64,000 nt of DNA from Paenibacillus sp. RUD330 (lineage in GTDB: Bacteria; Bacillota; Bacilli; Paenibacillales; Paenibacillaceae). The stretch lies in assembly GCF_002243345.2 (NCBI RefSeq), contig NZ_CP022655.2, positions 3,164,501 to 3,228,500 of the forward strand, read 5' to 3'. The translations under genes were made by a program, and so were the position numbers. The notes under the pieces were generated by a model. It did no database searches. It saw nothing but the letters and a program-made list of their open reading frames with translations, and had not been told where the DNA came from. Below, in pieces: positions 43,712 through 53,739 of this stretch (positions are counted from its first letter, which is position 1; each line of letters starts with the position of its first letter).

Positions 43712-44629
43712 TTAGAAAAGGGATACGTCGCTGACCTTGCGGGCGATCCGGTTGACGGTCAGGATCAGCACGAGCGCGATGAAGCTCTGGAACAAGCCGA
43801 CCGCGGCCGCATAGCTGAGCCGTCCTTCGCCGATGCCGGCGCTGATGACATGCACGTCGAGCACGCTGCCGATGGCGGCGGTCGCCGGCCCGTTCAGCAG
43901 CAGCAGCTGCTCGTAGCCCGCGCTCATGAGGCTGCCGGTGGCGAGGATGAACAGGATGACCGCGATGTTGCGGACGCCCGGCAGCGTGACATGCCAGATC
44001 TGGCGGAACCGGCCCGCGCCGTCGATCCTCGCCGCCTCGTACAGCTGCTGGTCGATGCCGGCGATGGCGGCCATGTAGATGATGGAGTTCCAGCCGATGT
44101 TCTTCCATACGTCGGAGCCGACGATGATCTGGTAGAACCAGGTGGTGTTGTTGAGGAACTGGACAGGGTCCTTCAAGGCCCCGGAGGAGAGGAGCAGATC
44201 GTTGACCGGACCGCCGTAAGGAGTGAGCAGGCGCTGCATGAGCGTCACGACGACGACCCAGGAGACGAAGTAAGGCAGATAAGAAAGCGTTTGCAAAGTT
44301 TTCTTGAATTTAAGGATCCGAACCTCGTTGAGCAGGATCGCCAGCAGGATCGGCATCGCGAATCCGATCAGCAGCTTGAGGCCGCTGATGAGCAGCGTGT
44401 TGCGGATCAGCTGGCTGGACTGGTAGTAATCGAAAAATTGATGGAAGTATTTCAGGCCGGCCCACGGGCTGCCGGTAAAGCCGCCGGAAAACCGGAAATC
44501 GCGGAAGGCGACTTGAATGCCGTAAAGAGGAACGTAGGAGAACAGGAAAAACCAGACGATGCCGGGCAGCATGAACAGATAGAACAGCTTGTGCCGCCAG
44601 ATCCGCTTCAGCAGCGGGTTAGCCATCAT
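43712..44629 (-). CDS. lplB: Sugar ABC transporter permease, LplB/YteP type
   Basis: A 305-residue permease. The start AFRDFRFSGGFTGSPWAGLKYF segment and the LYEAARIDGAGRFRQIWHVTLPGV coupling motif are typical. A TTG at 44638 is possible, but AAGGAGG is 9 bases before ATG 44629, which I chose. It ends with the NRIARKVSDVSLF terminus seen in the family. Confidence 0.92.
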   Translation of the reverse strand: MMANPLLKRIWRHKLFYLFMLPGIVWFFLFSYVPLYGIQVAFRDFRFSGGFTGSPWAGLKYFHQFFDYYQSSQLIRNTLLISGLKLLIGFAMPILLAILLNEVRILKFKKTLQTLSYLPYFVSWVVVVTLMQRLLTPYGGPVNDLLLSSGALKDPVQFLNNTTWFYQIIVGSDVWKNIGWNSIIYMAAIAGIDQQLYEAARIDGAGRFRQIWHVTLPGVRNIAVILFILATGSLMSAGYEQLLLLNGPATAAIGSVLDVHVISAGIGEGRLSYAAAVGLFQSFIALVLILTVNRIARKVSDVSLF

Positions 44630-44673
44630 GGGATTCAACCTCCTTGTCGGGTTGGGGAACGGCCGGATCGGAC

Positions 44674-44700
44674 GGCGCCTGCTGTCGTTCGGCAGGCGCC
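44674..44700. repeat. Strong hairpin inside the operon, between GH38 and lplB genes
   Basis: GGCGCCTGC / GCAGGCGCC with a 9-base loop. There is no T-run, so it is more likely an mRNA processing or stabilising structure than a terminator. It may set different levels of the enzyme and the transporter. Confidence 0.55.
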
Positions 44701-44791
44701 GCGTCTCCGGTGAGTCGGTTCGGGGGAAGCCGCGGCTTCGCAGAATGGGGCTCGATTGGCGGCCAGCCGAAAGCCTCGGCTGACCGGATGC

Positions 44792-47700
44792 TTACGGCTG
44801 CAGAGACAGCTTGAGCGTCTTGACCTCGAACGGGTCGAAGGCCAGCTCGAAGGCATCGCCGGTTACTTCCAGCCGCTCCTGCTTCTGCTCCATCAGATCG
44901 GCCAGCCACGCTCCCGAGAGGGCGAAGCCCGCCTGCAGCGTCGTCCGCAGCCGCGTGCCGGCCGTCTCGTACAGCCGGATGACGAGATCTCCGTCATCCT
45001 CGGCGCGCTTCACCGCCTCCACCATCACATGCGGATGGTCCGGCAGCAGGAACGAGCGTCCTTCCTGCCAGCCGGCGGCTCCCGCCGAAGGCATGCCGGC
45101 CGCTGCGGCGGTCTCGGCCGCTGCGGCGGTCTCGGCCGCCGCGGCGCCTGCGGACACCGCCGCAGCCTGCGCCGTTGTCGGAGCGGCGCCGTCCTGAGAG
45201 GACGGAACAGGCGATGCCGCAGCTACGGTACGCAGAGGCACGTTCAGCTCGTAGCCGCGCCGGTAGATGCCGGCCTGGACATGGTCGCCGGAATGCGGAT
45301 ACAGGGAGTAGGTGAACTCATGCTCGGCCCTGTCGGCTTCCGGATCGGGATAGGACGGACTGCGCAGCAGGTTGAGATCCAGCTCTCCGCCCTCGGCGCG
45401 ATGGCCGTACTTGCAGTCGTTGAGCAGCGCCACGCCGTAGTCGGGCTCGGATAGATCCGCGTAATGATGGGCGCAGATCTCGTCCTTGGCGTAATCCCAC
45501 ATCGTATTGCGATGCGTCGGCCGCTTCAGATAGCCGAACTGGATGTCGCAGCTGACGGAATCGCAGCGGATGCCGAGCGGGAACGAGGTGCGGAGCATCT
45601 TGCCCGACTCCTTCCAATCGACCTTCGTCTCGAAGTCGATCCGGCGGCTGCCGTCCGTCAGCATCACCCGCTGGACAAGGGTCGAGCTGCCGATAGCATA
45701 CCGCATGATCAGGCCGGCCTTCGGCCCGTCCGCGAACGCTTCGATCTCCTCGAGACGCAGCGCCGTTCCTCCGGCTGCCCGGTAATCCTGGCGGAAGTCC
45801 CAGGCATCTCCGTCATCGGAGTAGACGCGCAGCGCGTTGGCGCCCCGTCCCGGCTGCACGAGCTCGCGGCCGGCCTCCTTGTCGAGGATCGAGACAATGC
45901 CTCCCTCCGCATCGAAGGCCAGCGCCAGCAGCCCGTTCTCGATGGCCCGGCCCTCGGCCGAAACCCGCAGGCCAGGGAATTCAGCGGCATCCTTCGCCTC
46001 TGGAGCAGCTCCTGCGACCGAAACGAAGCCCATCGCAGGCACGCGCACGAGCTGCCAGCGGCCGTCCAGATGCATCCATTCCTCCCGCTCCCAAGGAAGC
46101 GAGTTGAAGACGGCGGTGCCGGACGCTCCGCCGGACGCGCTGGCGTAAGCTTCCGTCATGAGCTCTTCCGTCCGCTCCAGAAGAGCTTCATACCGTTCCA
46201 GCGATTCGTCGTAGACCCGCTTGATCGAGGAGCCCGGCAGTATATCGTGGAATTGATAGAGAAGCACTTCCTTCCAGATCTCCTCCAGCTCCCGGGCCGG
46301 ATACGGACTGCCGTCCGCCATCTCGGCGAGCACGGCGGCGAATTCCAGCTCGCGCAGCGCCTTCTCCAGCTTGCGGTTGTAGCGCTTGCTCCGGCCCTGG
46401 CTCGTCAGCGTTCCCTGATGCTTCTCCAGGTACAGCTCTCCGCGCCACGTCTCATAGCGCTCCGAGCCCTCGGCGAGCCGCTCGAAAAAGCGCGAGGACG
46501 GCTCCTGCTCGACCGGGCTCAGCCCGAGCAGGTCATGCTCCCGGGCGAGCCGCTCGAGATGCTCTTCTCCCGGTCCGCCGCCGCCGTCGCCGATGCCGAA
46601 CAGCATGAGCGCGCGGTCGGATATGCCTTTGTCCAAATACTCCTGCTCCGCCTTCACGATCGAGCGCGGCGCCGCCGGACTGTTGTACGTATCCTCGGGA
46701 GGCATATGCGTCAGCACCTGCGAGCCGTCGATCCCCTCCCACATGAACGTGTGGTGCGGATGGCGGTTGTACACGCTCCAGCTCAGCTTCTGCGTCATCA
46801 TGTAATCGACGCCGGCCTTCTTCAGCAGCTGCGGCAGGCTGGCCGTGTAGCCGAACACATCCGGCATCCAGAGCGACTTCATCTCCTGGCCGAACTCTTG
46901 CTGGAAATACCGCTTGCCGTAGAGCAGCTGGCGCACGAGCGATTCTCCGCCCGGAACGTTCGTGTCCGACTCGACCCACATCGCGCCCTGCGGCTCCCAG
47001 CGTCCCTCGGCTACGCGCTCCTTGATCCGTCCGTACAGCTTCGGATAATGGATCTTCATCCATTCGTACAGCTGCGGCTGGCTCGCTCCGAACACATAGT
47101 CCGGATAGCGCTCCATCATGGACAGCGCCGTCGAGAACGTCCGGGCTCCCTTGCGGATCGTCTCCCGGATCGGCCAGAGCCACGCCAGATCGATATGCGC
47201 ATGGCCGACGGCGCTGATCGTCAGCACGGGATCGCCGCCGCGCTTGGCGAGCTGCTCGCCGAGCAGGCTCCGCGCCTGCGCGATCTCCTCGTCCGTCAGG
47301 CCCGCGAGCCGATGCAAGGCGTCATGCAGCGTGCGGAAGATCCGCTCCTTGCGCGCGGAGCCGGCAGGCAGCCGCTCCGCCGTCTCCAGCAGCACCTCGA
47401 AATCGTAGTACAGCTGCCGCAGCTCCTCCCTGCAGACGGCGACGACCGCTTCCTTGAGCGTGCCGCTGCGGTAGCGGCCGAACAGGTCGTTGCAGCCCGC
47501 ATCGCCCCACAGGTCGATGGCTTCCGTTCCGCTGCAGCGCTCGCTTACAGGCACGACCCGCTTGCCCGGCAGGCCGAGCGAAAAGTCGAACTCGGAATTG
47601 ATGTTGGTCAGCCCCTGGACCGGCGACCCTTCCTCGTCCACCAGGCAAAGCTCGCCGTTCACGTCGATGAGCAGCACGACTTTTCCGCCCTTGGCCGACT

Positions 47701-47926
47701 CCGGCACGGAGCCGGAGAAATGGAACCAGGCGCAGTCCCACAGCTCTCCCCAGCGCTCTCCCGGCCGGAGCCGGACGAGCCTTCCCGACCTGCGCTCCTC
47801 GTACGGCACCGGCTCGGGCGTCACCCAGGCCGATACGGCAAGCTCGGCGACGGGCTCGTATATGTTGGCCTGCAGGCGTCCCAGCACGCCTCTCAATTGT
47901 TCAGGCCGGATGACTTCGTATGGCAT
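44792..47926 (-). CDS. GH38 alpha-mannosidase
   Basis: A 1044-residue retaining alpha-mannosidase. Zinc ligands lie in GHAHIDLAWLWP (His242, His244, Asp246), and the nucleophile is Asp356 in WMPDVFGY. LLYQFHDILPGSSIKRVYDE marks the helical bundle, and the central and C-terminal beta domains follow. An Ala/Glu/Thr-rich insertion of about 50 residues near 910-955 looks like a repeat expansion. No signal peptide, so it acts on imported mannosides. AAAGGAG precedes ATG 47926. First gene of the operon with the lpl-type transporter. Confidence 0.95.
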   Translation of the reverse strand: MPYEVIRPEQLRGVLGRLQANIYEPVAELAVSAWVTPEPVPYEERRSGRLVRLRPGERWGELWDCAWFHFSGSVPESAKGGKVVLLIDVNGELCLVDEEGSPVQGLTNINSEFDFSLGLPGKRVVPVSERCSGTEAIDLWGDAGCNDLFGRYRSGTLKEAVVAVCREELRQLYYDFEVLLETAERLPAGSARKERIFRTLHDALHRLAGLTDEEIAQARSLLGEQLAKRGGDPVLTISAVGHAHIDLAWLWPIRETIRKGARTFSTALSMMERYPDYVFGASQPQLYEWMKIHYPKLYGRIKERVAEGRWEPQGAMWVESDTNVPGGESLVRQLLYGKRYFQQEFGQEMKSLWMPDVFGYTASLPQLLKKAGVDYMMTQKLSWSVYNRHPHHTFMWEGIDGSQVLTHMPPEDTYNSPAAPRSIVKAEQEYLDKGISDRALMLFGIGDGGGGPGEEHLERLAREHDLLGLSPVEQEPSSRFFERLAEGSERYETWRGELYLEKHQGTLTSQGRSKRYNRKLEKALRELEFAAVLAEMADGSPYPARELEEIWKEVLLYQFHDILPGSSIKRVYDESLERYEALLERTEELMTEAYASASGGASGTAVFNSLPWEREEWMHLDGRWQLVRVPAMGFVSVAGAAPEAKDAAEFPGLRVSAEGRAIENGLLALAFDAEGGIVSILDKEAGRELVQPGRGANALRVYSDDGDAWDFRQDYRAAGGTALRLEEIEAFADGPKAGLIMRYAIGSSTLVQRVMLTDGSRRIDFETKVDWKESGKMLRTSFPLGIRCDSVSCDIQFGYLKRPTHRNTMWDYAKDEICAHHYADLSEPDYGVALLNDCKYGHRAEGGELDLNLLRSPSYPDPEADRAEHEFTYSLYPHSGDHVQAGIYRRGYELNVPLRTVAAASPVPSSQDGAAPTTAQAAAVSAGAAAAETAAAAETAAAAGMPSAGAAGWQEGRSFLLPDHPHVMVEAVKRAEDDGDLVIRLYETAGTRLRTTLQAGFALSGAWLADLMEQKQERLEVTGDAFELAFDPFEVKTLKLSLQP

Positions 47927-47987
47927 GCTTTAACCGTCTCCTTTATGCAGGCTCAGCCTCTAATTCTTTCCTCAAGCTCAAACCAAC

Positions 47988-48010
47988 TATAATATATCTA
48001 TTGTATATGT
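47988..48010. promoter_or_regulatory. A+T-rich operator-like motif upstream of GH38
   Basis: TATAATATATCTATTGTATATG resembles motifs at 49368-49387 and 49530-49552 that flank the regulator gene. It is a candidate site for the GntR-LacI hybrid and may overlap the GH38 promoter. Confidence 0.4.
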
Positions 48011-48085
48011 TCAATATGTTTTTTAGGAAATAAAGGAATAAAAAATCCGGCCCCCTGGAGGAACCGGAATCCATAAAAAAGCGCC

Positions 48086-48126
48086 ATCAAAAAACGGCTC
48101 CGACGCCTTGAAGGCGAGGAGCCGTC
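48086..48126 (-). terminator. Terminator after the regulator gene
   Basis: ACGGCTCC-CGCCTT-GAAGGCG-GGAGCCGT on either strand, followed by TTTTTTG on the minus strand. A weaker hairpin with a T6 tail follows at 48044-48068. Confidence 0.8.
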
Positions 48127-48180
48127 TGCAGGAAATCGGCGGCGCGGGCCGGACAGGCCGATGCGACGCGCAGGGCATCT

Positions 48181-49341
48181 CTAAAGCGGCGGGCCCGATG
48201 TCGTCTGGCGGACGACGAGCTCGGGCTCCAGCAGCGTTTTCGTGTAGCCGCCTCCAGCTCCGCCTTTGCCTATGACCTCCAGCAGCTTGTCGGCCGCCCG
48301 GCTGCCCATATCGAATTCGAACTGCCGGATGTGCGTGAACATGCTGAATTCCTCCACGATCGAGGTGGGATCGTCGAAGCTGACGATGGACAGATCCTCC
48401 GGCACGCGCAGCCCGGCCTGCAGCGCCATCTGGTAGATCTGAACCGCCAGCCGCCCGTTCAGCGTGATATAAGCGGTCGCCATCCGGTTGCGGATATATC
48501 GGAACAGCGGATGCGTCTCCGCTTGCTTGAGGCTTTCCACCCGGAAGCCGGTGATCATATGGGCGGGATTGATGAGCGCTCCTTTGTTTTTCAGCTCGTT
48601 CATGTAGCCTTCGAGACGCTCCTGCACCGTAACGGTCTGCATCGGCGAGTCGGAGCAGATGGCGATCTCGCGATGTCCGAGCTCCCATAGATGGTCCACC
48701 GCCAGACTCGTGCCCATCCTTCCGTCGGCGGCGATGTAATTCGTCTCCACCCCGGGCAGATAGCGGTCGATCAGCACGAACGGAAATCCGGAGAACTTCA
48801 TCGCGAGAATTTCTTCATTGTACTGCTCCTCGTCCACGGGAAAGATCAGCAGCCCCTCGGCCCCGATTTCCTTCAGCGTCTTGATCGCTTCCTTCTCCTG
48901 GTCCACCTGGCCTCCGGAGAGCAGGATCACGCTTCGATAGCCCTTGTCCTCGAGCGCCATGCGCACGCCGTCGATAAGCCGGATGGCGAAATAGTCGTCG
49001 ATGGACGGCATGACGAGGCCGATCAGGCCGCTCCGCCGCCTCCCCGCTCCCCGCTCCGGAGCCGCCGCCGCGCCCGGCTGGAGCAGCGGGGCATCCGGGG
49101 CGGCCTCTTCGGGCTGCCTTCCGCTCACGAAGCTGCCGCGCCCGGGCACCCGGGTGATCAGCTTCTCGGCGGCCAGGCCGGACAAGGCGTTGACGACCGT
49201 GATCTTGCTTACGTTGAACCGCTCCATCAGCTCTTTTTCCGTCGGAATCCGTTCGCCTTCCTTCAGCTCGTTCGAATCGACAAGGTCGCGGATGTAATCC
49301 TGAATTTTCTGATACAGCGGAGTTCGATCTGTCGAGCTCAT
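48181..49341 (-). CDS. GntR-type HTH / LacI-type effector domain transcriptional regulator
   Basis: A 386-residue repressor. Residues about 8-75 are a GntR winged helix (PLYQKIQDYIRDLVDSNELKEGERIPTEKELMERFNVSK). After a Pro/Ala-rich linker comes a periplasmic-binding-protein-like sugar sensor (IGLVMPSIDDYFAIRLIDGV, FVLIDRYLPGVETNYIAADG, LSIVSFDDP). This is the AraR layout. It is located between the GH38 operon and a GxGYxYP gene and is therefore the likely sugar-responsive switch for both. Confidence 0.92.
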   Translation of the reverse strand: MSSTDRTPLYQKIQDYIRDLVDSNELKEGERIPTEKELMERFNVSKITVVNALSGLAAEKLITRVPGRGSFVSGRQPEEAAPDAPLLQPGAAAAPERGAGRRRSGLIGLVMPSIDDYFAIRLIDGVRMALEDKGYRSVILLSGGQVDQEKEAIKTLKEIGAEGLLIFPVDEEQYNEEILAMKFSGFPFVLIDRYLPGVETNYIAADGRMGTSLAVDHLWELGHREIAICSDSPMQTVTVQERLEGYMNELKNKGALINPAHMITGFRVESLKQAETHPLFRYIRNRMATAYITLNGRLAVQIYQMALQAGLRVPEDLSIVSFDDPTSIVEEFSMFTHIRQFEFDMGSRAADKLLEVIGKGGAGGGYTKTLLEPELVVRQTTSGPPL

Positions 49342-49367
49342 TTTCCATCACCAGTTTCGGTCCGAGA

Positions 49368-49387
49368 TTTGTATATATAATATATTC
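49368..49387. promoter_or_regulatory. A+T-rich operator-like motif upstream of the regulator gene
   Basis: TTTGTATATATAATATATTC lies about 25 bases before the regulator's ATG. It contains TATAAT-like elements and may be both promoter and autoregulatory operator. Confidence 0.4.
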
Positions 49388-49529
49388 TTGCTTATCGTTG
49401 CGCAACCGTTTTCCTTTTCTCCTCCCTGGGCACGGAGCCGCAAATCCCTTTTGATATCCCCTGCTTCGCTAGAACTAAACCCCAGCCTTTTGGCGTGTTT
49501 TCACCGCATTCTTTGTCGAATAGCTTGAA

Positions 49530-49552
49530 TTATATATGTATAATATATTTAA
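49530..49552. promoter_or_regulatory. A+T-rich operator-like motif upstream of the GxGYxYP gene
   Basis: TTATATATGTATAATATATTTAA includes a TATAAT; a TTGTCG (49513-49518) lies at about the -35 distance. Similar to the motif before the divergent regulator gene. Confidence 0.4.
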
Positions 49553-49686
49553 TATAAATGCAAGCGCATTCAAACCCAATCGTTTCGCCACTCCCCATCA
49601 AGGAGGTGAGCCTCGGGAGCGCAGGGACCGATCTCCCGAACAAGGCTTGGAAAGCAACCTATTCCGAACAAAAGAGGTGTTTCGTG

Positions 49687-51792
49687 ATGATTCGCAAGCT
49701 TGCGGCAGCCAGTCTCGCATTGGCCTGCACATTGTCCTTCTCCTTCGCCGCATCCGCCGAGCCGGACGCTCAGAAGAGCCTCCCGTCCGGTTCCATCTCC
49801 TGGCCCCAGCAGCAGCAGCTCCCCCGCTTCGCCAAGGCCAAGCAGCTTGAAGTGGCGGATATCTATGACGCTCCCGGCGATGTGAAGCTCCTTCTGGCCA
49901 CGCTCCAAGGCCTTGTCAACCGCAGCGAGCCGCGCATTTATTTGCTCGAGAGCAAGGAAGAGGGCAAGTTCGCCTGGCTGAACGATCTCGACGTCCCTTA
50001 CAAGGTCCGCGACAATGAATGGTCGCTGCTGGACAAGTTCAAAAGCGAGGTCAAGGGCATCGTCGTTTATGACCCTGGAGTGCCTGATTCCATCAACGTG
50101 GCGACCACCCTGGCGGGAATCAAGGATGCGGTCGTCGCGAGCCCCGAGCTGGCGAAAAAGCTGACGGCTCCTCCTTATTCCTTCAAGGTGCTCGACGACC
50201 TGCAGGGCCGCTTCAAGGACCGGCTCGATGCCTACGCCTGGCAGTACGAGCATCTATGGAGCCAGACGACCCACCGGATGCTCGTCGGCCTCAGCCCCGA
50301 TACGTCCGTCCGCCTGCCGTCCACCGGCATCCCGGCCTCGTACAAGACGGTCGCGCAGGAGACGTCGCAGGAGCGGGACGCGGGCAACCGCAAGGTGTAC
50401 GACCTCGACCTGTCGCCTTTCCTCGGCGGGCAATCGGTCTATCTGCGCTTCGACGACGCCTTCCCCGAGGACGGCTGGGGACCGGCCGTGCACGAGGTTA
50501 CCGTCAAGGCCGACGGGCAGACGATCGCGAGCTTCGTTCCCGGCACTCCCGAGGAGGAGCCGTTCCTGTACGACGCCCAGAGCTCCCAGGTATCGGCCGG
50601 CAGCGGCGGCCACCGCTTCGCCGACAACGGACGTTACTTCGTCTACCGCTTCACGCCTCCGGCAGGGACCAGGCAGCTGACGGCATCCGTCGAGATGTGG
50701 AACCAGTTCAAGGTCAGCGCCGGCAGCGAGCAGCCGGCATCCTCCGGGCAGAGGGAGCCTTACGGCTACCTGCGCGACTACGCCGTCGCGAACAAGGCGA
50801 TGGTATTTTGGCTCGACTCCAACGTGCCGGCGCAGCGGGAGCTGTTCGAGCGCATCCTGTCGGATGTGCAGCCCGGCACCCCTTATCTCGGCTGGTTCAG
50901 CAACGATACCGTCGGCGAATTCAGCTCCGTGGAGATCACCTCCAGGCACAGCGTGTACGTGCTTGCCGCCGACTGGTTCAGCAACATGACCGTATTCTCG
51001 GGCGGCAGATCGGCGGCTTCGCCGCTCAAGGCGGCCAAAGCTCCGAAGCTGCAGAACAAGATCTACGTCACCTATACATTCAGCGAAGGCGACAACCTCC
51101 AGTACAACCAGCATCGGATGCGCGTCCTGTGGGACGATCCTTCCCGCGGCAAGGTGCCGCTCAACTGGACGTCCAGCCCGCTGCTGTACGACGGCGCTCC
51201 GGCCATTCTGGACTACTACCTGAAGACGGCGACGTCCAGCGACCAGCTCATCTCCGGACCTTCCGGCGCCGGGTACTTCTATGCGAACGCCTGGCCGGAC
51301 AGCACCTTCCCGTCCTATTTGAAGGCAACCTATCCGTACCTGAAAAAAACCGGCATGACGATCCCGTACGTGCTGAACCGCAACGACAGCGAAAACGTTC
51401 CGCTCAGCGACGCGAAGGCGGAAGCCTATGCCGACGAATACCATGCTCCCGGCCTGTTCCTCAGCTGGGAAGACCGCTTCGGCGTCGAGCTGGCCAAAAA
51501 CAAGCTGCCGGTCTCGACGATCCAGGGCATCGGCACGGTCAAGGACGGCCAGCGCATTCTGGCGGAAGCCAAGGCGAAGTGGGACGGCAAGTCGCCCCTC
51601 TTCATCTCGCTCGGCCTGCTCGCCTGGAACATGACCCCGAGCGACGTCGTCGCCTTGAACAGCTCTCTCGGTCCTGAATTCGAAGCCGTCCGGGCCGATC
51701 AGTACTTCTCGCTCGTCCGCGAGGCGAACGGGCTGCGGCCGTTGTCCGGCAAGGCGGAACAGGAGCAGCAGGAGCAGCAGGAGCAGCCATAA
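49687..51792 (+). CDS. Secreted GxGYxYP-domain protein (putative glycoside hydrolase)
   Basis: A 701-residue exported protein with a signal peptide at residues 1-27 (ASA cleavage). The GxGYxYP family of unknown catalytic type is recognised by LLATLQGLVNRSEPRIYLL near the start, FWLDSNVPAQRELFERIL, TYTFSEGDNLQYNQHRMRVLWDDP and the name motif as GPSGAGYFYANAWP. A beta-sandwich-like insertion (about 210-340) resembles a carbohydrate-binding module. AGAGGTG precedes ATG 49687. The C-terminus is an EQQ repeat. Divergent from the GntR-LacI regulator. Confidence 0.85.
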   Translation: MIRKLAAASLALACTLSFSFAASAEPDAQKSLPSGSISWPQQQQLPRFAKAKQLEVADIYDAPGDVKLLLATLQGLVNRSEPRIYLLESKEEGKFAWLNDLDVPYKVRDNEWSLLDKFKSEVKGIVVYDPGVPDSINVATTLAGIKDAVVASPELAKKLTAPPYSFKVLDDLQGRFKDRLDAYAWQYEHLWSQTTHRMLVGLSPDTSVRLPSTGIPASYKTVAQETSQERDAGNRKVYDLDLSPFLGGQSVYLRFDDAFPEDGWGPAVHEVTVKADGQTIASFVPGTPEEEPFLYDAQSSQVSAGSGGHRFADNGRYFVYRFTPPAGTRQLTASVEMWNQFKVSAGSEQPASSGQREPYGYLRDYAVANKAMVFWLDSNVPAQRELFERILSDVQPGTPYLGWFSNDTVGEFSSVEITSRHSVYVLAADWFSNMTVFSGGRSAASPLKAAKAPKLQNKIYVTYTFSEGDNLQYNQHRMRVLWDDPSRGKVPLNWTSSPLLYDGAPAILDYYLKTATSSDQLISGPSGAGYFYANAWPDSTFPSYLKATYPYLKKTGMTIPYVLNRNDSENVPLSDAKAEAYADEYHAPGLFLSWEDRFGVELAKNKLPVSTIQGIGTVKDGQRILAEAKAKWDGKSPLFISLGLLAWNMTPSDVVALNSSLGPEFEAVRADQYFSLVREANGLRPLSGKAEQEQQEQQEQP

Positions 51793-51825
51793 ACGGAAGC
51801 CGTTTGGGCCGCTCCTGCTGGCAGA

Positions 51826-51868
51826 AAAAAAGCCAATCCAGCCCTTTTCAGGCCGAATTGGCTTTTTC
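51826..51868. terminator. Bidirectional terminator
   Basis: AAAAAAGCCAAT / ATTGGCTTTTT hairpin between the converging GxGYxYP gene and the Opp-type operon. Confidence 0.85.
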
Positions 51869-51887
51869 GCTTATCCCCGGCCGCTTC

Positions 51888-52703
51888 TCAGGCCAGATTC
51901 CATTCCTCATGAATTTTCGGCACATCCGCGATGAGCTGCTGCGTGTAGGCATGCTGCGGCTGCAGGATGACCCGCTCCGCCGGCCCTTTTTCCACGATGC
52001 GGCCTTTCTCCATAATATAGAGCGTATCGCTCACGTAATAGGCCAGCCCGACGTCATGCGTGATGAAGATGATCGTCATCCCGTTCTCCTCCCGCAGCTT
52101 CATGAGCATGTCGAGAATGGTGGAGCGGGAGCAGGCGTCGATCATCGAGGTCGGCTCGTCGGCGATCAGGATGCGCGGCCGCATCATGAAGATGCGCGCG
52201 ATCATGAGCCGCTGCATCTGCCCGCCGGACAGCTCGAACGGGTACTTGTTGTACAGCTCGTCGAATTTCAGGTTGACGAACGAGCAGGCGTCGATCATCC
52301 GCTTGCGCTCTTCGTCCTTGGTCAGCTGCAGATTCTGCAGGGCGATGCAGTCCCGCAGCAGCTTCTCGACCCGGTGGAACATATTGAACGAGGAGAACGG
52401 GTCCTGGAAAATCGCCTGGATGTCCTTCCAATAATTCCGGCGCTCCTTATGCCCCTTCAGCCGTCTGGGAGCTCCTTCGTATTGTATCCTGCCGCCCGTT
52501 TCCTTGAGCAGGCCGAGCAGCATCTTGGCGAGCGTCGTCTTGCCGCTGCCGCTCTCTCCGACGATGGAAATGATCTCGCCCTTGTGGAAGGCGAAGTCCA
52601 CTTCCCGCACGGCCGTCTTCTTCTTTTTGCCGTAGCCGAACACCTTGGTGACGCCGACTCCGGCGAGCAGAATGTCCTTATCGCTGAACTTCTTCATCCG
52701 CAT
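51888..52703 (-). CDS. Opp/Dpp-type ABC transporter ATPase (OppF-like)
   Basis: A 271-residue ATPase. Walker A is GESGSGKTT (about 48-56), then [15 protein letters not shown], the signature [14 protein letters not shown] and Walker [13 protein letters not shown]. The C-terminal zinc/iron-type cysteine segment of OppF is short. A second ATG two codons in has better ribosome binding site spacing. It overlaps the OppD-like gene by 26 bases. Substrate: peptide or oligosaccharide (see the cre site entry). Confidence 0.9.
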   Translation of the reverse strand: MRMKKFSDKDILLAGVGVTKVFGYGKKKKTAVREVDFAFHKGEIISIVGESGSGKTTLAKMLLGLLKETGGRIQYEGAPRRLKGHKERRNYWKDIQAIFQDPFSSFNMFHRVEKLLRDCIALQNLQLTKDEERKRMIDACSFVNLKFDELYNKYPFELSGGQMQRLMIARIFMMRPRILIADEPTSMIDACSRSTILDMLMKLREENGMTIIFITHDVGLAYYVSDTLYIMEKGRIVEKGPAERVILQPQHAYTQQLIADVPKIHEEWNLA

Positions 52704-53739
52704 ACCACTCCTTCAAGGTTTCCACGCCGAATATGCAGCGGTACGTCCTGCCGGCCTCCCCGCGCATCGGAATCTTGCCGCTGCGGCATTCCTCCCGCGC
52801 GAAGTCGCAGCGCTCCGCGAAGCGGCAGCCTTCCGGCACGTTCTTGAGGTTGGGCGGAGCTCCGGGAATGGCGGACAGCTTGTGGTCCTTCATGCCTTCC
52901 TCGGGGACGATGATGGAGCCCATCAGCCGCTTGGTGTAAGGATGGACAGGATCGAACACCATCTGCTGCGCCATGCCCCGCTCGACGATCTCGCCCGCAT
53001 ACATGACCATGATGTCGTCCGTCACATGGTAGAGCAGCGGCAGCTCATGCGTGATGAAGATGAGGGAACGGATGAATTTCTTCTCCAGCAGCTCCTTGAG
53101 CAGGCGGATGACCGCCTTCTGCGAGGTGACGTCGAGCGCGGAGGTCGGCTCGTCGGCGACGAGCACCTTCGGATTGAGAATGGTCGAGATGGCGATGACG
53201 GTCCGCTGCTTCATGCCGCCCGACAGCTCGCTCGGATAGGCGTCCAGCACCTCCGGAGCGAGATGCAGCGTGCGGAACCTCTCCTCCGCCATCGCCCTCA
53301 CCTGCGGCTTCGTCAGCTTGGGCTGATGCTCCTTCATGAGATCCTCGATGAAGCGGATGATCTTCAGCGTCGGATTGAGCGCGTTCATCGCCGCCTGCGG
53401 AATGTAGGCGATCTCCCGGCCGAGAATCTGCTTGCGCAGCCGTTCCTTGCCGAGCTTCATGATATCGATGCCGCCGATGGAGATGGAGCCTTCCCCGTAA
53501 TAAAGAGGCGGGAAATAAAAGCCCATCAGGCTCATCGACAGCGTCGACTTGCCGCAGCCGGACTCGCCGGCGATGCCGAGCGCCTTGCCCTCCTCGAGCG
53601 CGAAGTCGACGCCGTCGACGGCGAACACCTTTTCGTTCAGGCGCGTCCGGTAATACGTCTTGAGCCCCTCGACCTCCAATACGCGCCGCAGGGGCTCGGG
53701 GGCAAGTTCGGGTTGCAGATCCGCCAGCTTCCGGCTCAT
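52678..53739 (-). CDS. Opp/Dpp-type ABC transporter ATPase (OppD-like)
   Basis: A 353-residue ATPase. Walker A is GESGCGKST (about 59-67), then [15 protein letters not shown], signature [13 protein letters not shown], Walker [13 protein letters not shown]. The C-terminal [15 protein letters not shown]...YRC cysteine cluster is the Dpp/Opp type that can hold an iron-sulfur centre. It overlaps both neighbours by a few bases. Confidence 0.92.
   Translation of the reverse strand: MSRKLADLQPELAPEPLRRVLEVEGLKTYYRTRLNEKVFAVDGVDFALEEGKALGIAGESGCGKSTLSMSLMGFYFPPLYYGEGSISIGGIDIMKLGKERLRKQILGREIAYIPQAAMNALNPTLKIIRFIEDLMKEHQPKLTKPQVRAMAEERFRTLHLAPEVLDAYPSELSGGMKQRTVIAISTILNPKVLVADEPTSALDVTSQKAVIRLLKELLEKKFIRSLIFITHELPLLYHVTDDIMVMYAGEIVERGMAQQMVFDPVHPYTKRLMGSIIVPEEGMKDHKLSAIPGAPPNLKNVPEGCRFAERCDFAREECRSGKIPMRGEAGRTYRCIFGVETLKEWYADEEVQR

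Noticed and set aside
45464-47992. 842-codon open frame on the plus strand
   Set aside because: Antisense reading of the GH38 gene, with no recognisable domain.
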